DNA of 64,000 nucleotides from Holophagales bacterium (lineage in GTDB: Bacteria; Acidobacteriota; Thermoanaerobaculia; Multivoradales; Multivoraceae): NCBI GenBank assembly GCA_009836625.1, contig VXVC01000012.1:8073-72072 (forward strand), in the 5' to 3' direction. Shown here piece by piece: positions 24,493-33,228 of the stretch. The notes under the pieces are model-generated. The model saw only the letters and a list, made by a program, of their open reading frames with translations, had not been told where the DNA came from and made no database searches. Both the position numbers and the translations under genes were made by a program. Positions within the stretch are counted from its first letter, which is position 1; the number at the start of each line of letters is the position of its first letter.

Positions 24493-24848
24493 TCGACTGT
24501 CTCCTCTTGGGCTTGGGGCTCGGGTGGGGCTTGCTCGGTTGCCTCGTCGCCGTCGGCGAGGCGGTCGAGATAGCTGGTGACGGCATCGAATGATCCGTCG
24601 ATCGTGTTCTTGAACTGGCGCTGACCTTCCTGGGCGGCGCCCCGCCAGGTCTGGATCAGATCACGCGCCTCGTCGGGGAGGTTCGGGACCTGGTTCATCA
24701 TCCGGTCGGCGAGTTCGAGCTGACGGTCCTGGAGGGCGACGATCGCGTCGTAGCCGTTCTCGAACGCGGCTCTCTGGAACTCGAGGACCTGCCTCTGGAA
24801 GGCAAGCACCTGTCTGGGGATGTTGCTCGGGATGTTGGGTCGATTCAT
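24489..24848 (-). CDS. phasin-like granule-surface protein
   Basis: 119 residues with a good ribosome-binding site (GGAGAG before ATG 24848). A helical, amphipathic sequence (RQVLAFQRQVLEFQRAAFENGYDAIVALQDRQLEL) with many Gln and an acidic tail resembles phasins, which coat polymer or lipid granules. It lies between two acyltransferase-operon genes, so a coat for wax-ester or triacylglycerol bodies is likely. The family resemblance is by pattern, not by a fixed motif. Confidence 0.55.
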   Translation of the reverse strand: MNRPNIPSNIPRQVLAFQRQVLEFQRAAFENGYDAIVALQDRQLELADRMMNQVPNLPDEARDLIQTWRGAAQEGQRQFKNTIDGSFDAVTSYLDRLADGDEATEQAPPEPQAQEETVE

Positions 24849-24861
24849 GGTCTCTCCAGGT

Positions 24862-26235
24862 TTATGAAACTGCGGCGGTTCGGATGGGGACGGAAACGCT
24901 ACGCATCCGACGGCGGGGAGTGCGGCCTGCCGCTTCGAGGAGTTCGTCCAACGACTCCACGAACAGGTCGGGCAGCACGCCGGCGTCGGGACAGGCTCGT
25001 TCGTCCACCGTGACGCCGACGTGCAGCGCCTGGTTGTAGGCGAAGAACGCGCAGGAAAGGCCCTGGCCGTAGCCCACAGGCCAGGAGGGTGTGTAGCCGG
25101 CAACCGGTCGGCCGGCCAGGAACTGAGGGATCTGGGGGCCGTTGGCGTTGGCGACAGTCAGGTGGAAGGGCGGCCGCACCGAGGACGTCATCGCTGTCGC
25201 GGCGGCCGCCAGCGGGCCGGCTGCGCCCTGCACGCCGGCGAGGCGCGACAGCACCTCGGCGACCCGGGCCGTCCGCATCAGGCGCGCTAGCTGGTGAACG
25301 GTGCGCAGCCGGTCTCCGGCACCGATGCTCAGGGGAACTTCGATGGGCAGAAGGCTTCGCCGTTTGCGGTCGCGTTCGGGAAGGTCGGTGGCCAGCGCTA
25401 CGCGCAGACTTCGGCCCCGGGTCGAGACGCCTCTCAGGTCCAGATAGCGCTCGAGAGCGCCGCCGGCCAGGGCGACGACCACATCCGAGAGTGCGCCGCC
25501 CAGCCGGGCACGGATCATCCGGATGTCCCTGTAGGAGAAGGCGCACCGGATCAGGCGCCGCCGTCCGCCCAGTCTTCGGTTGAACGGCAGCGGCACCGGA
25601 GGTAGTGCGAGATCGGGCATCGTCTCGTTCAGCGTCAGGAGGGCGGTCCGGGTGTCTTCCGAGGAGAGCTCCTGGAGGGCTGCCGCCAGATCCTGGCCGA
25701 TCCGTGTCCAGTTCTGGAGCCACTCCGCCCCGCGTGCGCCGCAGCGTGCGCCGTTCGAAGCCGGTTCACCGGCCTTCTTCTCCTCGACCGTCGTACCGCT
25801 CGCAAACAGCGCGTGGAAGAGGTCGCCGGTGGCCAGCCCGTCGACGGCGACCAGGTGGGACTTGATCAGCAAGGCGTCGCCGCCGTCGTGGTAGCCAGGC
25901 GCCAGGTGGAACTCCCACAGCGGTCGGCGGGGATCGAGCGGCTTGCCGAGGGCTTCGTCGAACGCGGAAACAGGGTCGCCGTTCGCGACGACGTGGAGGT
26001 GTTCGTCGAGTTCGAGCGGCGCCGTGCGCCAGCGCGGGGGGCCATAGGGCGGCCCGTCGACACGGAGGCTGAACCGCGGCAGCCTGCGCAGCCGACCCAT
26101 CCAGTGCAGGAGTTCCTGCCGGTCGATCTCGCCATCGACGAGCGCCAGACCCGCGACGTGCAGTCCGGGGCTGCGGCGCTCGAGGTTCCACAGGACCGCC
26201 TGGTCGGGCGCCAGAAGGGTGTTGGATGCGGTCAC
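24862..26235 (-). CDS. WS/DGAT-like protein with altered active site
   Basis: 457 residues with overall WS/DGAT architecture (QAVLWNLERRSPGLHVAGLALVDG, DPRRPLWEFHLAPGY, PFHLTVANANGPQ, FFAYNQALHVGVTVD). The catalytic HHxxxDG is changed to HLVAVDG (His127, Leu128, Asp132) and the later ND motif reads SD (GGALSDVVVAL). The second His is the one thought to act as base, so acyl transfer may be lost or changed. It overlaps the lipase gene by four bases (ATGA). It may be a regulatory partner of the intact paralogue at 27053. Confidence 0.8.
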   Translation of the reverse strand: MTASNTLLAPDQAVLWNLERRSPGLHVAGLALVDGEIDRQELLHWMGRLRRLPRFSLRVDGPPYGPPRWRTAPLELDEHLHVVANGDPVSAFDEALGKPLDPRRPLWEFHLAPGYHDGGDALLIKSHLVAVDGLATGDLFHALFASGTTVEEKKAGEPASNGARCGARGAEWLQNWTRIGQDLAAALQELSSEDTRTALLTLNETMPDLALPPVPLPFNRRLGGRRRLIRCAFSYRDIRMIRARLGGALSDVVVALAGGALERYLDLRGVSTRGRSLRVALATDLPERDRKRRSLLPIEVPLSIGAGDRLRTVHQLARLMRTARVAEVLSRLAGVQGAAGPLAAAATAMTSSVRPPFHLTVANANGPQIPQFLAGRPVAGYTPSWPVGYGQGLSCAFFAYNQALHVGVTVDERACPDAGVLPDLFVESLDELLEAAGRTPRRRMRSVSVPIRTAAVS

Positions 26236-27053
26236 GTGGCGGCCTCCGCGGTGAGCGCGGGGCTCGGGTGCCGCTTCAGAAACCGGGCGAGGTGGTAGTA
26301 GGCGAGGGCGTTGGCGGCCAGGCCGGAATGTGTGCCGAGGACTTCCCGGTTCAGCGAGGGGTGGTGGAGCCGGGTGTAGCGCCAGGCGACGACGCCGTCC
26401 CGCCGCGTGAAGATGGCGAGCTGCGGCACCTCTTCCGGGAACGGGCTTTGCACCGAGCGCACCAGGTCGCAGCGACAGTCACCCGAGAAGCAGGCGGGTT
26501 CCCGGGCGCCGTCCCGTTCGACGACGCGGCGGCGCACTGCCTCCGCCAGCCGCATCACGATGGGATGGGAGCGGACGCCCCTGATGGGTGAGCCCATCGT
26601 GGTGACGGACGCGACGAGGTCGGGACGCAGGCTCGTCACACCGCGCGACAGCAAGCCACCCAGGCTGTGGCCGACCAGGTGAACGCGCCGGCCGGTCTCG
26701 TCCGCCGCCTTCTGGAGCGTGCCGATGAGGCGGTTGCCCAGTCGGTCGAGACAGTCGGCGTTCTGCCCGATGGCCGAACGGTAGGGGCGGTAGCCGATGC
26801 GGCCGAGCCAGCCGCGCATCGGGCTCAGGTAGCCGTCGGTGCCGGTGAAGCCCGGAACGACGATCACCGCGGCGCCGTCGCCGCGCGGCACGCCGATGCC
26901 GTGGTAGATCGGCGTGAACGGCAGGAAGGCGAACTCGGCGGCCGCGAACGGTTCGCGCCACAGCGGCAGCGCGGCCGGCACGGAGTCCCGCAGGAGACGC
27001 GGGTTCGCGCTCCAGATCGGATTGGCCTGGCGCCGCCGGGCCGCCGCGGTCAC
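26232..27053 (-). CDS. alpha/beta hydrolase, lipase-like
   Basis: 273 residues. GAAVIVVPGFTGTDGYLSP gives the oxyanion region, VHLVGHSLGGLLSRGVTS the nucleophile Ser130, and FTRRDGVVAWRYTRLH with SGLAANALAYYHLARFL the acid and His. Similar lipases hydrolyse acylglycerols or wax esters. It is inserted between two WS/DGAT-type genes with a one-base overlap (TAGTG) upstream, so storage-lipid turnover is likely. No signal peptide. Confidence 0.8.
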   Translation of the reverse strand: MTAAARRRQANPIWSANPRLLRDSVPAALPLWREPFAAAEFAFLPFTPIYHGIGVPRGDGAAVIVVPGFTGTDGYLSPMRGWLGRIGYRPYRSAIGQNADCLDRLGNRLIGTLQKAADETGRRVHLVGHSLGGLLSRGVTSLRPDLVASVTTMGSPIRGVRSHPIVMRLAEAVRRRVVERDGAREPACFSGDCRCDLVRSVQSPFPEEVPQLAIFTRRDGVVAWRYTRLHHPSLNREVLGTHSGLAANALAYYHLARFLKRHPSPALTAEAAT

Positions 27054-28564
27054 TAGGCGACTCCTCGCAGTGACGAGTCGGAGTCGGGCGTGGCGGTGGC
27101 CTCTTCGGCCTCTGGCAACTCAACCTGGGGTGGCGCCGCCGCAAAGCAGAGTGCGCCGGTCGGTTCCTCGCCCTCTACGCCGGCCGCCTCCCGCAGTTCC
27201 GCGTAGGAGTCTTCGAGGCATTGGGCGAGGGACCAGGGGTCGGGGATCAGCTTGGCGTCCACCGTCATTCCCAGGGTGATGCGCTGGTTGTAGCTCAGGA
27301 TGGCGACGAACAGGCCGATGTTGTTCGAGACGATTCCGAGTGGCAGCCAGTCGACCAGCTTGTGAGGTCCGAAGTAGAGCGGGATCATGGGGCCGGGCAC
27401 GTTGGTCGAGACCGTGTTGAACAGGGTCTGGGAGAAGGGCATCGTCGCGGCGACCGCGGCCATGAGCGGCGGCACCCGGTCGCCGAACTGGGTCAGTTGG
27501 TAGAAGGCCTTCGCCTGGCCGGCCTCCTTCAGCTTGTTCATCGCGTCCCGTTCCCTGCCAAGGCGCTTGACCGGGTCGTCGACCCCGACGAAGAGCGGAG
27601 CGATCATGTTCGAGACGAGATTCCCGAGCTGGCCCCGTTCGTCCTGCTGGCGCATGCTGACGGGGCACATGGCCCGCAACTCGACTCCCTTCGTGTCCTG
27701 GCCGCGCTCGCGCAGGTAGCGACCGATGCCGCCGGCGAGCACGGTGAGCACGACGTCGTTCACGGTGCCGCTCAGCGCAGACTTGACGGCGCGCAGCTCA
27801 GGGAAGGAGAACTGGGCCCATGCGAAACCCCGCTCCTTGCTGACCGGTCGATTGAAGACGGTGCGCGGCGCCGGGGCAGCGGAGACCGGCAGGGTCGCGG
27901 AGCTGGCCGCCACCATCTCACGCACGCGGTCTGCGATCAGGCGGGGGCGCGCGGCATCGAAGGCGGCGTTCGTCCAGGACTCGTTGAGTTGTCCGAGGCG
28001 ATGCTGCATCGCTTCCTGGAGGAGGCTCAGGGAGTCCGGCAGCGGCTTCGGCGCCCAGGGTTCGGCGGGTGCCTCCGGCAGCTCTTCCGTGGGTGAGAAG
28101 TCGCTCAGCACCATCGACAGGTCGACGCCGGAGACGCCGTCCACCATCGCGTGGTGGATCTTCCAGACGACCGCGGTGTGTCCGGGGATGCCGCGGAGCA
28201 GAATCCCCTTCCACAGCGGTCGGTTACGGTCGAGCATGCCGCTGTACGCCTCGGCGGCAGCACGAGCGAGGACCTGATGGTCGCTGTCCTCCGGGATCCA
28301 GACCTCCTCGACGTGGTTCTCAAGATTGAACGCCGGGTCGTCGACCCACACCGGGTGGGAGACGAGGAAGGGCGGGAACAGCACGCGCTGGCGGTAGCGC
28401 GGCAGCAGGTGCATACGGGCGGCGAGCTGTTCGACCATGTACTCGCGGGAGAACTCGCCTTCGTAGACCATGCAGCCGCCGATGTGCATTGTCTCGTTGG
28501 GGCGTTCGACATAGAGGAAGGCGGCATCGAGAGGGGTCAGGAATCGGTTCAGTTCCGTGGCCAT
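27053..28564 (-). CDS. wax ester synthase/diacylglycerol acyltransferase
   Basis: 503 residues with GGAG ten bases before ATG 28564. All family hallmarks are present: LTPLDAAFLYVERPNETMHIGG at the start, VWKIHHAMVDGVSG with HHxxxDG (His137, His138, Asp142), GTVNDVVLTVLAGG (ND), VSTNVPGPMIPLYFGP and AILSYNQRITLGMTVDAKLIPD. Esterifies acyl-CoA with fatty alcohol or diacylglycerol, making neutral storage lipid. First gene of the five-gene unit with lipase, altered paralogue, phasin-like protein and acetyltransferase. Confidence 0.92.
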   Translation of the reverse strand: MATELNRFLTPLDAAFLYVERPNETMHIGGCMVYEGEFSREYMVEQLAARMHLLPRYRQRVLFPPFLVSHPVWVDDPAFNLENHVEEVWIPEDSDHQVLARAAAEAYSGMLDRNRPLWKGILLRGIPGHTAVVWKIHHAMVDGVSGVDLSMVLSDFSPTEELPEAPAEPWAPKPLPDSLSLLQEAMQHRLGQLNESWTNAAFDAARPRLIADRVREMVAASSATLPVSAAPAPRTVFNRPVSKERGFAWAQFSFPELRAVKSALSGTVNDVVLTVLAGGIGRYLRERGQDTKGVELRAMCPVSMRQQDERGQLGNLVSNMIAPLFVGVDDPVKRLGRERDAMNKLKEAGQAKAFYQLTQFGDRVPPLMAAVAATMPFSQTLFNTVSTNVPGPMIPLYFGPHKLVDWLPLGIVSNNIGLFVAILSYNQRITLGMTVDAKLIPDPWSLAQCLEDSYAELREAAGVEGEEPTGALCFAAAPPQVELPEAEEATATPDSDSSLRGVA

Positions 28565-28608
28565 TTAGGGGTCTCCAGAACGGGCGGAGCGCATGTGGGG
28601 AGGGACTT

Positions 28609-28635
28609 TGCTGCGCTGCTTGCTGCAGCGCAGCA
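28609..28635. terminator. 11-base-pair perfect hairpin
   Basis: 28609-28619 pairs perfectly with 28625-28635 around a five-base loop. It lies between the end of the GT39 gene (28678) and the start of the WS/DGAT operon (28564). It may be a terminator or an attenuating leader; no T-run follows on either strand. Confidence 0.5.
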
Positions 28636-28677
28636 GAAGCCTCGCACAGAAACAGGCGATTGGCAAGGGCCGCCCCC

Positions 28678-30645
28678 CTAGGCAGGCCGCCGCCAGCGGA
28701 ACGTGGTGACGTCGATGACCTCGCGCGCCGGCTCGACCAGGATCCGTACCGGCGACTGCGGTACCTCGAAACGCGGAGTCAGACAACGGCGCCGTTCCCT
28801 GCCTCTCTGGGTGTGCCGGCAGGGCAGCGGAGTGCCGTCGACTTCGATGGAGATTCCCACCGCGTCACGTGAGGGCGTGCGTACGGCGATCTCCAGCGAC
28901 ACGAGGGTTCCGGCCGCCTCGACCGCGTCGGCTTCGGCGTGGAGCGCAGCCGGGTCGACGTCGTAGAGTCCCTCGCCTGCCTGGGAGAAGGCGGTGGTTG
29001 CGGGTGGTCCCAGGGCGGCGAAGGATCGGCGAACGAGGACAACCGGATCTCCGCGCAGCCGGAAGAGACCCGGGTCGAAGCGCTGGACGATGGCCCCGGG
29101 CTGTTCCGCGGTCAGCTCCTGGTAGACGGAGTCCTGGCCGGACTCGAGTCGAGATGCCGGGAAGAGCAGGATGTCGGCCGCCTCCCGCTCCGACCCGGAC
29201 TCGGCGGCGATGCTGTCCGTGCGGATCAGTGTGGAGACATAGTTCCCGTTCCAGATCCGAGGGTCGAAGTCCTGGATCCCGAGCGGCAGTTCGGTGATGA
29301 AGGTTCGTCCCCTGAGCGGCTTCGGCCTCCCGGCCGTTCGGGCGGCTTCCGCCGAAGTCAGGGGTACGTTCTCTTCGTACACCGAGGCGTGGACGAAGCC
29401 AGCCTTGTCGAGTCCGGCGAGTCCGGCGACGACAGCCAGGATGGCGAGAGCGACGACCGTCAGCCGGCGTTCGGGCAGGGCGCGAGCGGCGCGCACCAGC
29501 TTGCCGAGGAACCAGGCGCCGGCCAGGGCGACGACGGGAGCGACGATCAACCAGTTGGGCGGCTTCGGATACCGGGTGACGACCCAGAGGGAGGCGACGT
29601 AGCCGCCGAAAAAGACGGCGAGGACGAGTGCGTCGGCGACCGTTGCGCCGCTCCGTTCGCCCGGCAACTGCCCCCGGATCTCGCGCCGTGCGCGTAGCGC
29701 GAGAAGGAGCATCCAGCCCAGGCCGAGGAGCCCGCATGCCCCCAGCACGGGGCTGAAGTAGACGCTGCCGGCGAGGCTGGTCACCGCGTTCAGCGGCTGA
29801 TCGAAGAGCCCGGCGCCTGCTTCGGCGAGCCGCTCGCGATAGTGGTTCACGGTCGAGCCGAGGTGGCGCCGGTACATCTCGGGGGCGAGCACCAGCCAGG
29901 GATTGAGCAGGAGCAGCACCACGGCGCCGCCGGCGGCCGCGGCCGCGGTACGGCGGACGAGCAGACCGAGGTCGCGAACGCCGCCCAGGGCGATCGCGAC
30001 GAGCAGCGGCAACGCCAGCGCCGCGCCGTTCCACTTGGCGGCGGCGGTGGCTCCGACCATGGCACCGGCGAGCGCGTAGCCTCGGAGGCTCTCGCTTCGC
30101 CTCGCGGCGAGGATCGCGTAGAGGGTCAGCACGGCGGTCAGGACCAGCATGATGTCGGGCTTGAACACCCCCGACTGGCGCATGTGCCAGGGAGCGACGG
30201 CGAGCAGGAAGGCCGCGCCCAGAGCGACCCAGGGGCCGAACAGCCGCCGGCCGATCAGGAACACGACGAACAGGGACGCGGTGCCCACCAGGGTCTGGAT
30301 GATCCGGGAGATACGGACGGCGATTCGGGTGAGATAGGGCCGTCCATCCGGTGCGATCCCGAAGGTCGTCGGCAGGGAGGAGAGCCATGGCAACGAGCGC
30401 GCCGTCTCGTACACCTTGAGAGTCGCCGCGTGGGGCAGATAGGAGAGCGTCGGGTAGTGCGTGCGCACCGGCCGCCACTGGTCGTGAGCCAGGATCGCGG
30501 CGACGTTGCCCGCGTTGTAGCGCTCGTCCCAGAGCCGGTTCATCGTCGGGTCGGGCCAACTGAAGAGTACGCGGACGGCAAGCGCCCACAGGAGCAGCAG
30601 CCCGAGCAGCCCCTTCTGCAGGCTCGTCGGCTCTACCGCGCTCAT
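28678..30645 (-). CDS. ArnT-like GT39 membrane glycosyltransferase
   Basis: 655 residues with about ten or more membrane helices. The N-terminus (LLLLWALAVRVLFSWPDPTMNRLWDERYNAGNVA) places an Asp/Glu pair in the first periplasmic loop, as in GT39/PMT and ArnT transferases, which take sugar from a polyprenyl-phosphate carrier. GVFKPDIMLVLTAVLTLYAIL and AKWNGAALALPL follow. The last 150 residues are soluble. Its ATG overlaps the aminotransferase stop (ATGA), and it ends before the WS/DGAT operon. The acceptor is unknown. Confidence 0.85.
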   Translation of the reverse strand: MSAVEPTSLQKGLLGLLLLWALAVRVLFSWPDPTMNRLWDERYNAGNVAAILAHDQWRPVRTHYPTLSYLPHAATLKVYETARSLPWLSSLPTTFGIAPDGRPYLTRIAVRISRIIQTLVGTASLFVVFLIGRRLFGPWVALGAAFLLAVAPWHMRQSGVFKPDIMLVLTAVLTLYAILAARRSESLRGYALAGAMVGATAAAKWNGAALALPLLVAIALGGVRDLGLLVRRTAAAAAGGAVVLLLLNPWLVLAPEMYRRHLGSTVNHYRERLAEAGAGLFDQPLNAVTSLAGSVYFSPVLGACGLLGLGWMLLLALRARREIRGQLPGERSGATVADALVLAVFFGGYVASLWVVTRYPKPPNWLIVAPVVALAGAWFLGKLVRAARALPERRLTVVALAILAVVAGLAGLDKAGFVHASVYEENVPLTSAEAARTAGRPKPLRGRTFITELPLGIQDFDPRIWNGNYVSTLIRTDSIAAESGSEREAADILLFPASRLESGQDSVYQELTAEQPGAIVQRFDPGLFRLRGDPVVLVRRSFAALGPPATTAFSQAGEGLYDVDPAALHAEADAVEAAGTLVSLEIAVRTPSRDAVGISIEVDGTPLPCRHTQRGRERRRCLTPRFEVPQSPVRILVEPAREVIDVTTFRWRRPA

Positions 30646-31541
30646 CCCAGGATGGGAAAGCCGCTCACGGCGGTCAGCTCGCGGAACAGACCCTGCAGCC
30701 GCTCGAGCACCGGCCGCTCGGTGCCGCCGATCGGGCGGCCGTCGACCTCGGCGACTGCCACGAGTTCGCCCATCGTGCCGGTACAGAAGGCCTCGTCGGC
30801 ACGGTAGAGCTCGGCCTGGGTGAAGTCGGCGACTTCATGGGGGATGCCGTTGTTCCGGCAGAGTTCGAGCACGGTCGAGCGGGTCACGCCCTCCGGGCAG
30901 GCGTGGCAATGGCTGGTCACCACGACCCCGTCGCGCACCAGGAAGACGTGGGTCGCGTTCGTTTCCGCCACGAAGCCCTGGCGGTCGAGCATCAGGGCGT
31001 CGTCGGCGCCGGCGGCGTTCGCCTCGATCTTGGCCAGGATGGACTGGATCAGGTTGTTGTGGTGGATCTTCGGATCCATGCAGTCGGGCGGAAAGCGGCG
31101 GATCGAGGAGGTCATCAGCCGGATGGGCTGTGAGCCGTAGACCGGCGCCTTGTGTTCGGCGAGGACGATCAGGGTGGGACCGGACGTGTTGAGCCGCGGA
31201 TCCATGCCGGACGTGATCTTGACGCCCCTGGTCAGGGTCAGACGGATGTGGACATCGTCCCGCATCCCGTTCGCCTCGAGGGTGCGGCGGATCTCGTCGA
31301 TGAGCTCCTCTTGCTGTGGGATTTCCGCGAAGGCCAGAGCCAGCGCCGAGTGGCGGAGGCGGTCCAGGTGCTGCTCGAGTTTGAAGATGCGGCCGTCGTA
31401 CAGGCGCAGCCCCTCCCAGACGGCGTCGCCGCCCTGGACGGCGGAATCGAAGGGGCTGATGCCCGCCTGGTCGCGGTGGATCAGGTCGCCGTTGATGTTG
31501 ATCAGCAGGTCCCGGTTTTGGGGGTTGGCCTTCTGGAGCAT
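30642..31541 (-). CDS. class IV aminotransferase (IlvE/D-amino-acid type)
   Basis: 299 residues. FDSAVQGGDAVWEGLRLYDG, a central DPKIHHNNLIQSILAKIEANAAGADDALMLD with the PLP Lys, and GFVAETNATHVFLVRDG with CPEGVTRSTVLEL are PLP class IV signatures. Acts on branched-chain or D-amino acids; the exact choice cannot be read. It follows the sulfotransferase-like gene on the same strand (39-base gap). Confidence 0.88.
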   Translation of the reverse strand: MLQKANPQNRDLLININGDLIHRDQAGISPFDSAVQGGDAVWEGLRLYDGRIFKLEQHLDRLRHSALALAFAEIPQQEELIDEIRRTLEANGMRDDVHIRLTLTRGVKITSGMDPRLNTSGPTLIVLAEHKAPVYGSQPIRLMTSSIRRFPPDCMDPKIHHNNLIQSILAKIEANAAGADDALMLDRQGFVAETNATHVFLVRDGVVVTSHCHACPEGVTRSTVLELCRNNGIPHEVADFTQAELYRADEAFCTGTMGELVAVAEVDGRPIGGTERPVLERLQGLFRELTAVSGFPILG

Positions 31542-31580
31542 GACGGGTTCGCTGGCGGTTGGGGCGGGCGGTCTCTCGGT

Positions 31581-32324
31581 TCAGAAGACGAGGCGCTGGG
31601 TGGCGAGGTGATCGTAGTGCCGCTGGCACTCCTTGAGGACGCCGGCAAGGAACTCGGGAACCGGCTCGTTCTTGGCTCGGTACGGCGCGAAGCCGGTGCT
31701 CTTTTCGACCGCACCGTACCAGTGCGGCGCCCAGACGCCGTCCGTCTCGCGGCGGCCGGGCGGCCAGTTCAGCATCGCTTCGTCGAAGTCGGTGCCGACC
31801 GCGCGGCAGAGACTCTCGAGGCCCGCGCGGGGGTTCCGCAACATGTCGGCCGAGTCGATGACCGCCGGAGCCCGGCCGAGTCGCTCGCACTCCAGGTCGA
31901 AGAGCTCCCGCTGCTGGGGCAGGCCGGTATCGGACAGCTTCGGTTCCGGGAGGATGTGGATCAGCGACGTCAGCATCTCCGCCGGATCGCGGATCAGGAA
32001 GACGTTGACGAGCTTCGCCACCCAGGACCGGTCCGTTTCCGGCAGCAGGTGGTGCGCCATGTGCTTCTGGTAGAAGACCGCCCGGTCGAAGGAGGTGTCC
32101 TCCGTCAACCAGTGGACGACCCGCTCCAGGTCACTGTCGTGGTGGGCGAGGATCTCGTCCCGGCCGGGATGGTCGAGCCCGTGTTCGAGCAGGTAGTTCG
32201 CGTAGAGCGGCTCGTCGCACACGAAGGTGTCGTCGCGGTTCCCCCAGGCCCGCAGCATCGCGGTCGAGATGTTCCGGGGGCCGGACCACATGGCGATCCT
32301 CAGCACCTGTCGTTCGCCGGACAC
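31581..32324 (-). CDS. sulfotransferase-like protein
   Basis: 247 residues from GTG 32324. IAMWSGPRNISTAMLRAWGN is the PAPS-binding P-loop-like strand of the sulfotransferase fold, and VFLIRDPAEMLTSLIHI is the 3'-phosphate-binding region. Proteins of this type are often found beside class IV aminotransferases, as here. Sulfation of a small molecule is the family role; substrate unknown. It follows the PhyH gene by seven bases. Confidence 0.75.
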   Translation of the reverse strand: MSGERQVLRIAMWSGPRNISTAMLRAWGNRDDTFVCDEPLYANYLLEHGLDHPGRDEILAHHDSDLERVVHWLTEDTSFDRAVFYQKHMAHHLLPETDRSWVAKLVNVFLIRDPAEMLTSLIHILPEPKLSDTGLPQQRELFDLECERLGRAPAVIDSADMLRNPRAGLESLCRAVGTDFDEAMLNWPPGRRETDGVWAPHWYGAVEKSTGFAPYRAKNEPVPEFLAGVLKECQRHYDHLATQRLVF

Positions 32325-32331
32325 TTCGCTG

Positions 32332-33177
32332 CTAGGGAGGCGCCGCCGCGGTCGCTTCGCCGGCCCTTCCGTACCCGGCTCGCATCCGGGCGAACAGGGC
32401 GGTCATGTCGTCGTGGGTGGCCTCGGTCAGGAAGCGCTGGGTCCACATGATCCTCGGCGCTGCCGACACGTTCGGAGCGGGTGAGTGCAGCAGACGCATG
32501 TCGATCAGGTAGACGTCCCCGCGCCGCCCCGTCAGCTCGACGACGCGGAGGTCGACGTCGCCGCAGCGCACGGTTTCGCGCAGGAACCGGCCGCGGTCCT
32601 TCACCTGCTTCGACATGAGTTCCCGGAAGTAGCTCTCCCGGCGAAGGCGTTCCGTGATCTGCCGGGAATCGAGCCACGGAATGTCGTACAGGAGCCGGTG
32701 AGCGCCCTGGACGACGACCGTTCCGCCGCCGCCCGCCTCGACCGTGTCGAGCATGGCGAACGCCTGCACGCCGGGGACGGTCCGGCGATTGGGCAGCTTC
32801 GGCAGGTCGACATGCCAGGCGATCTCGGGCAGGGACCAGGCGCCCGGTTCGGGGAACGAGAAGAGGAGCTGTGGCCGCTTCAACAGCGGCCTGATCGGGC
32901 CGCCCGCCGTCGCCTCGACGGCCGCCTCGAGTTCCGGGGTCACCAGTTCGGCCAGTACCCGGGCGTGTCGGATTCCCTCGAGCAGGCGCTTGTTGTGGCG
33001 CTGGACAGGCTCGTCGGTCAGCTGGTCGAGTAGCCAGGCGCCGTTCCGGCGAACTCCCGCCTGCTCCGACTTCTCGTGGACGAGGTGCCGCGCGCGACTG
33101 GTCAACTCGTCCGGGAGCAGCCCGGGCAACTTGACCAGTCCGGTGGCCTCGAATCGTTCGCGATCGGTCCGGTTCAT
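32332..33177 (-). CDS. phytanoyl-CoA dioxygenase family protein
   Basis: 281 residues from ATG 33177. The iron site is visible: WHVDLPK (His122, Asp124) and RLLHSPAPN (distal His), with a following Arg for 2-oxoglutarate. PhyH enzymes hydroxylate many small molecules. TATGCT (33193-33198, minus strand) lies fifteen bases upstream. It is divergent from the kinase-like gene at 33229, with 51 bases between. It leads the run of sulfotransferase, aminotransferase and GT39, which suggests a tailoring pathway, but the product is unknown. Confidence 0.85.
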   Translation of the reverse strand: MNRTDRERFEATGLVKLPGLLPDELTSRARHLVHEKSEQAGVRRNGAWLLDQLTDEPVQRHNKRLLEGIRHARVLAELVTPELEAAVEATAGGPIRPLLKRPQLLFSFPEPGAWSLPEIAWHVDLPKLPNRRTVPGVQAFAMLDTVEAGGGGTVVVQGAHRLLYDIPWLDSRQITERLRRESYFRELMSKQVKDRGRFLRETVRCGDVDLRVVELTGRRGDVYLIDMRLLHSPAPNVSAAPRIMWTQRFLTEATHDDMTALFARMRAGYGRAGEATAAAPP

Positions 33178-33216
33178 GGCGTCCTCAGGACAAGCATATG
33201 GCGGTCCTCCCGGTGA

Positions 33217-33222
33217 TAGCTT
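33217..33222 (+). promoter_or_regulatory. -10 box of leaderless kinase-like gene
   Basis: TAGCTT, exactly six bases before ATG 33229, with no Shine-Dalgarno between. Confidence 0.4.
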
Positions 33223-33228
33223 GCGCCG

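Noticed and set aside
23615..24586. N-terminal extension of the amidohydrolase frame
   Set aside because: Low-complexity sequence over the acetyltransferase gene; signal peptide and ribosome-binding site mark ATG 23614.
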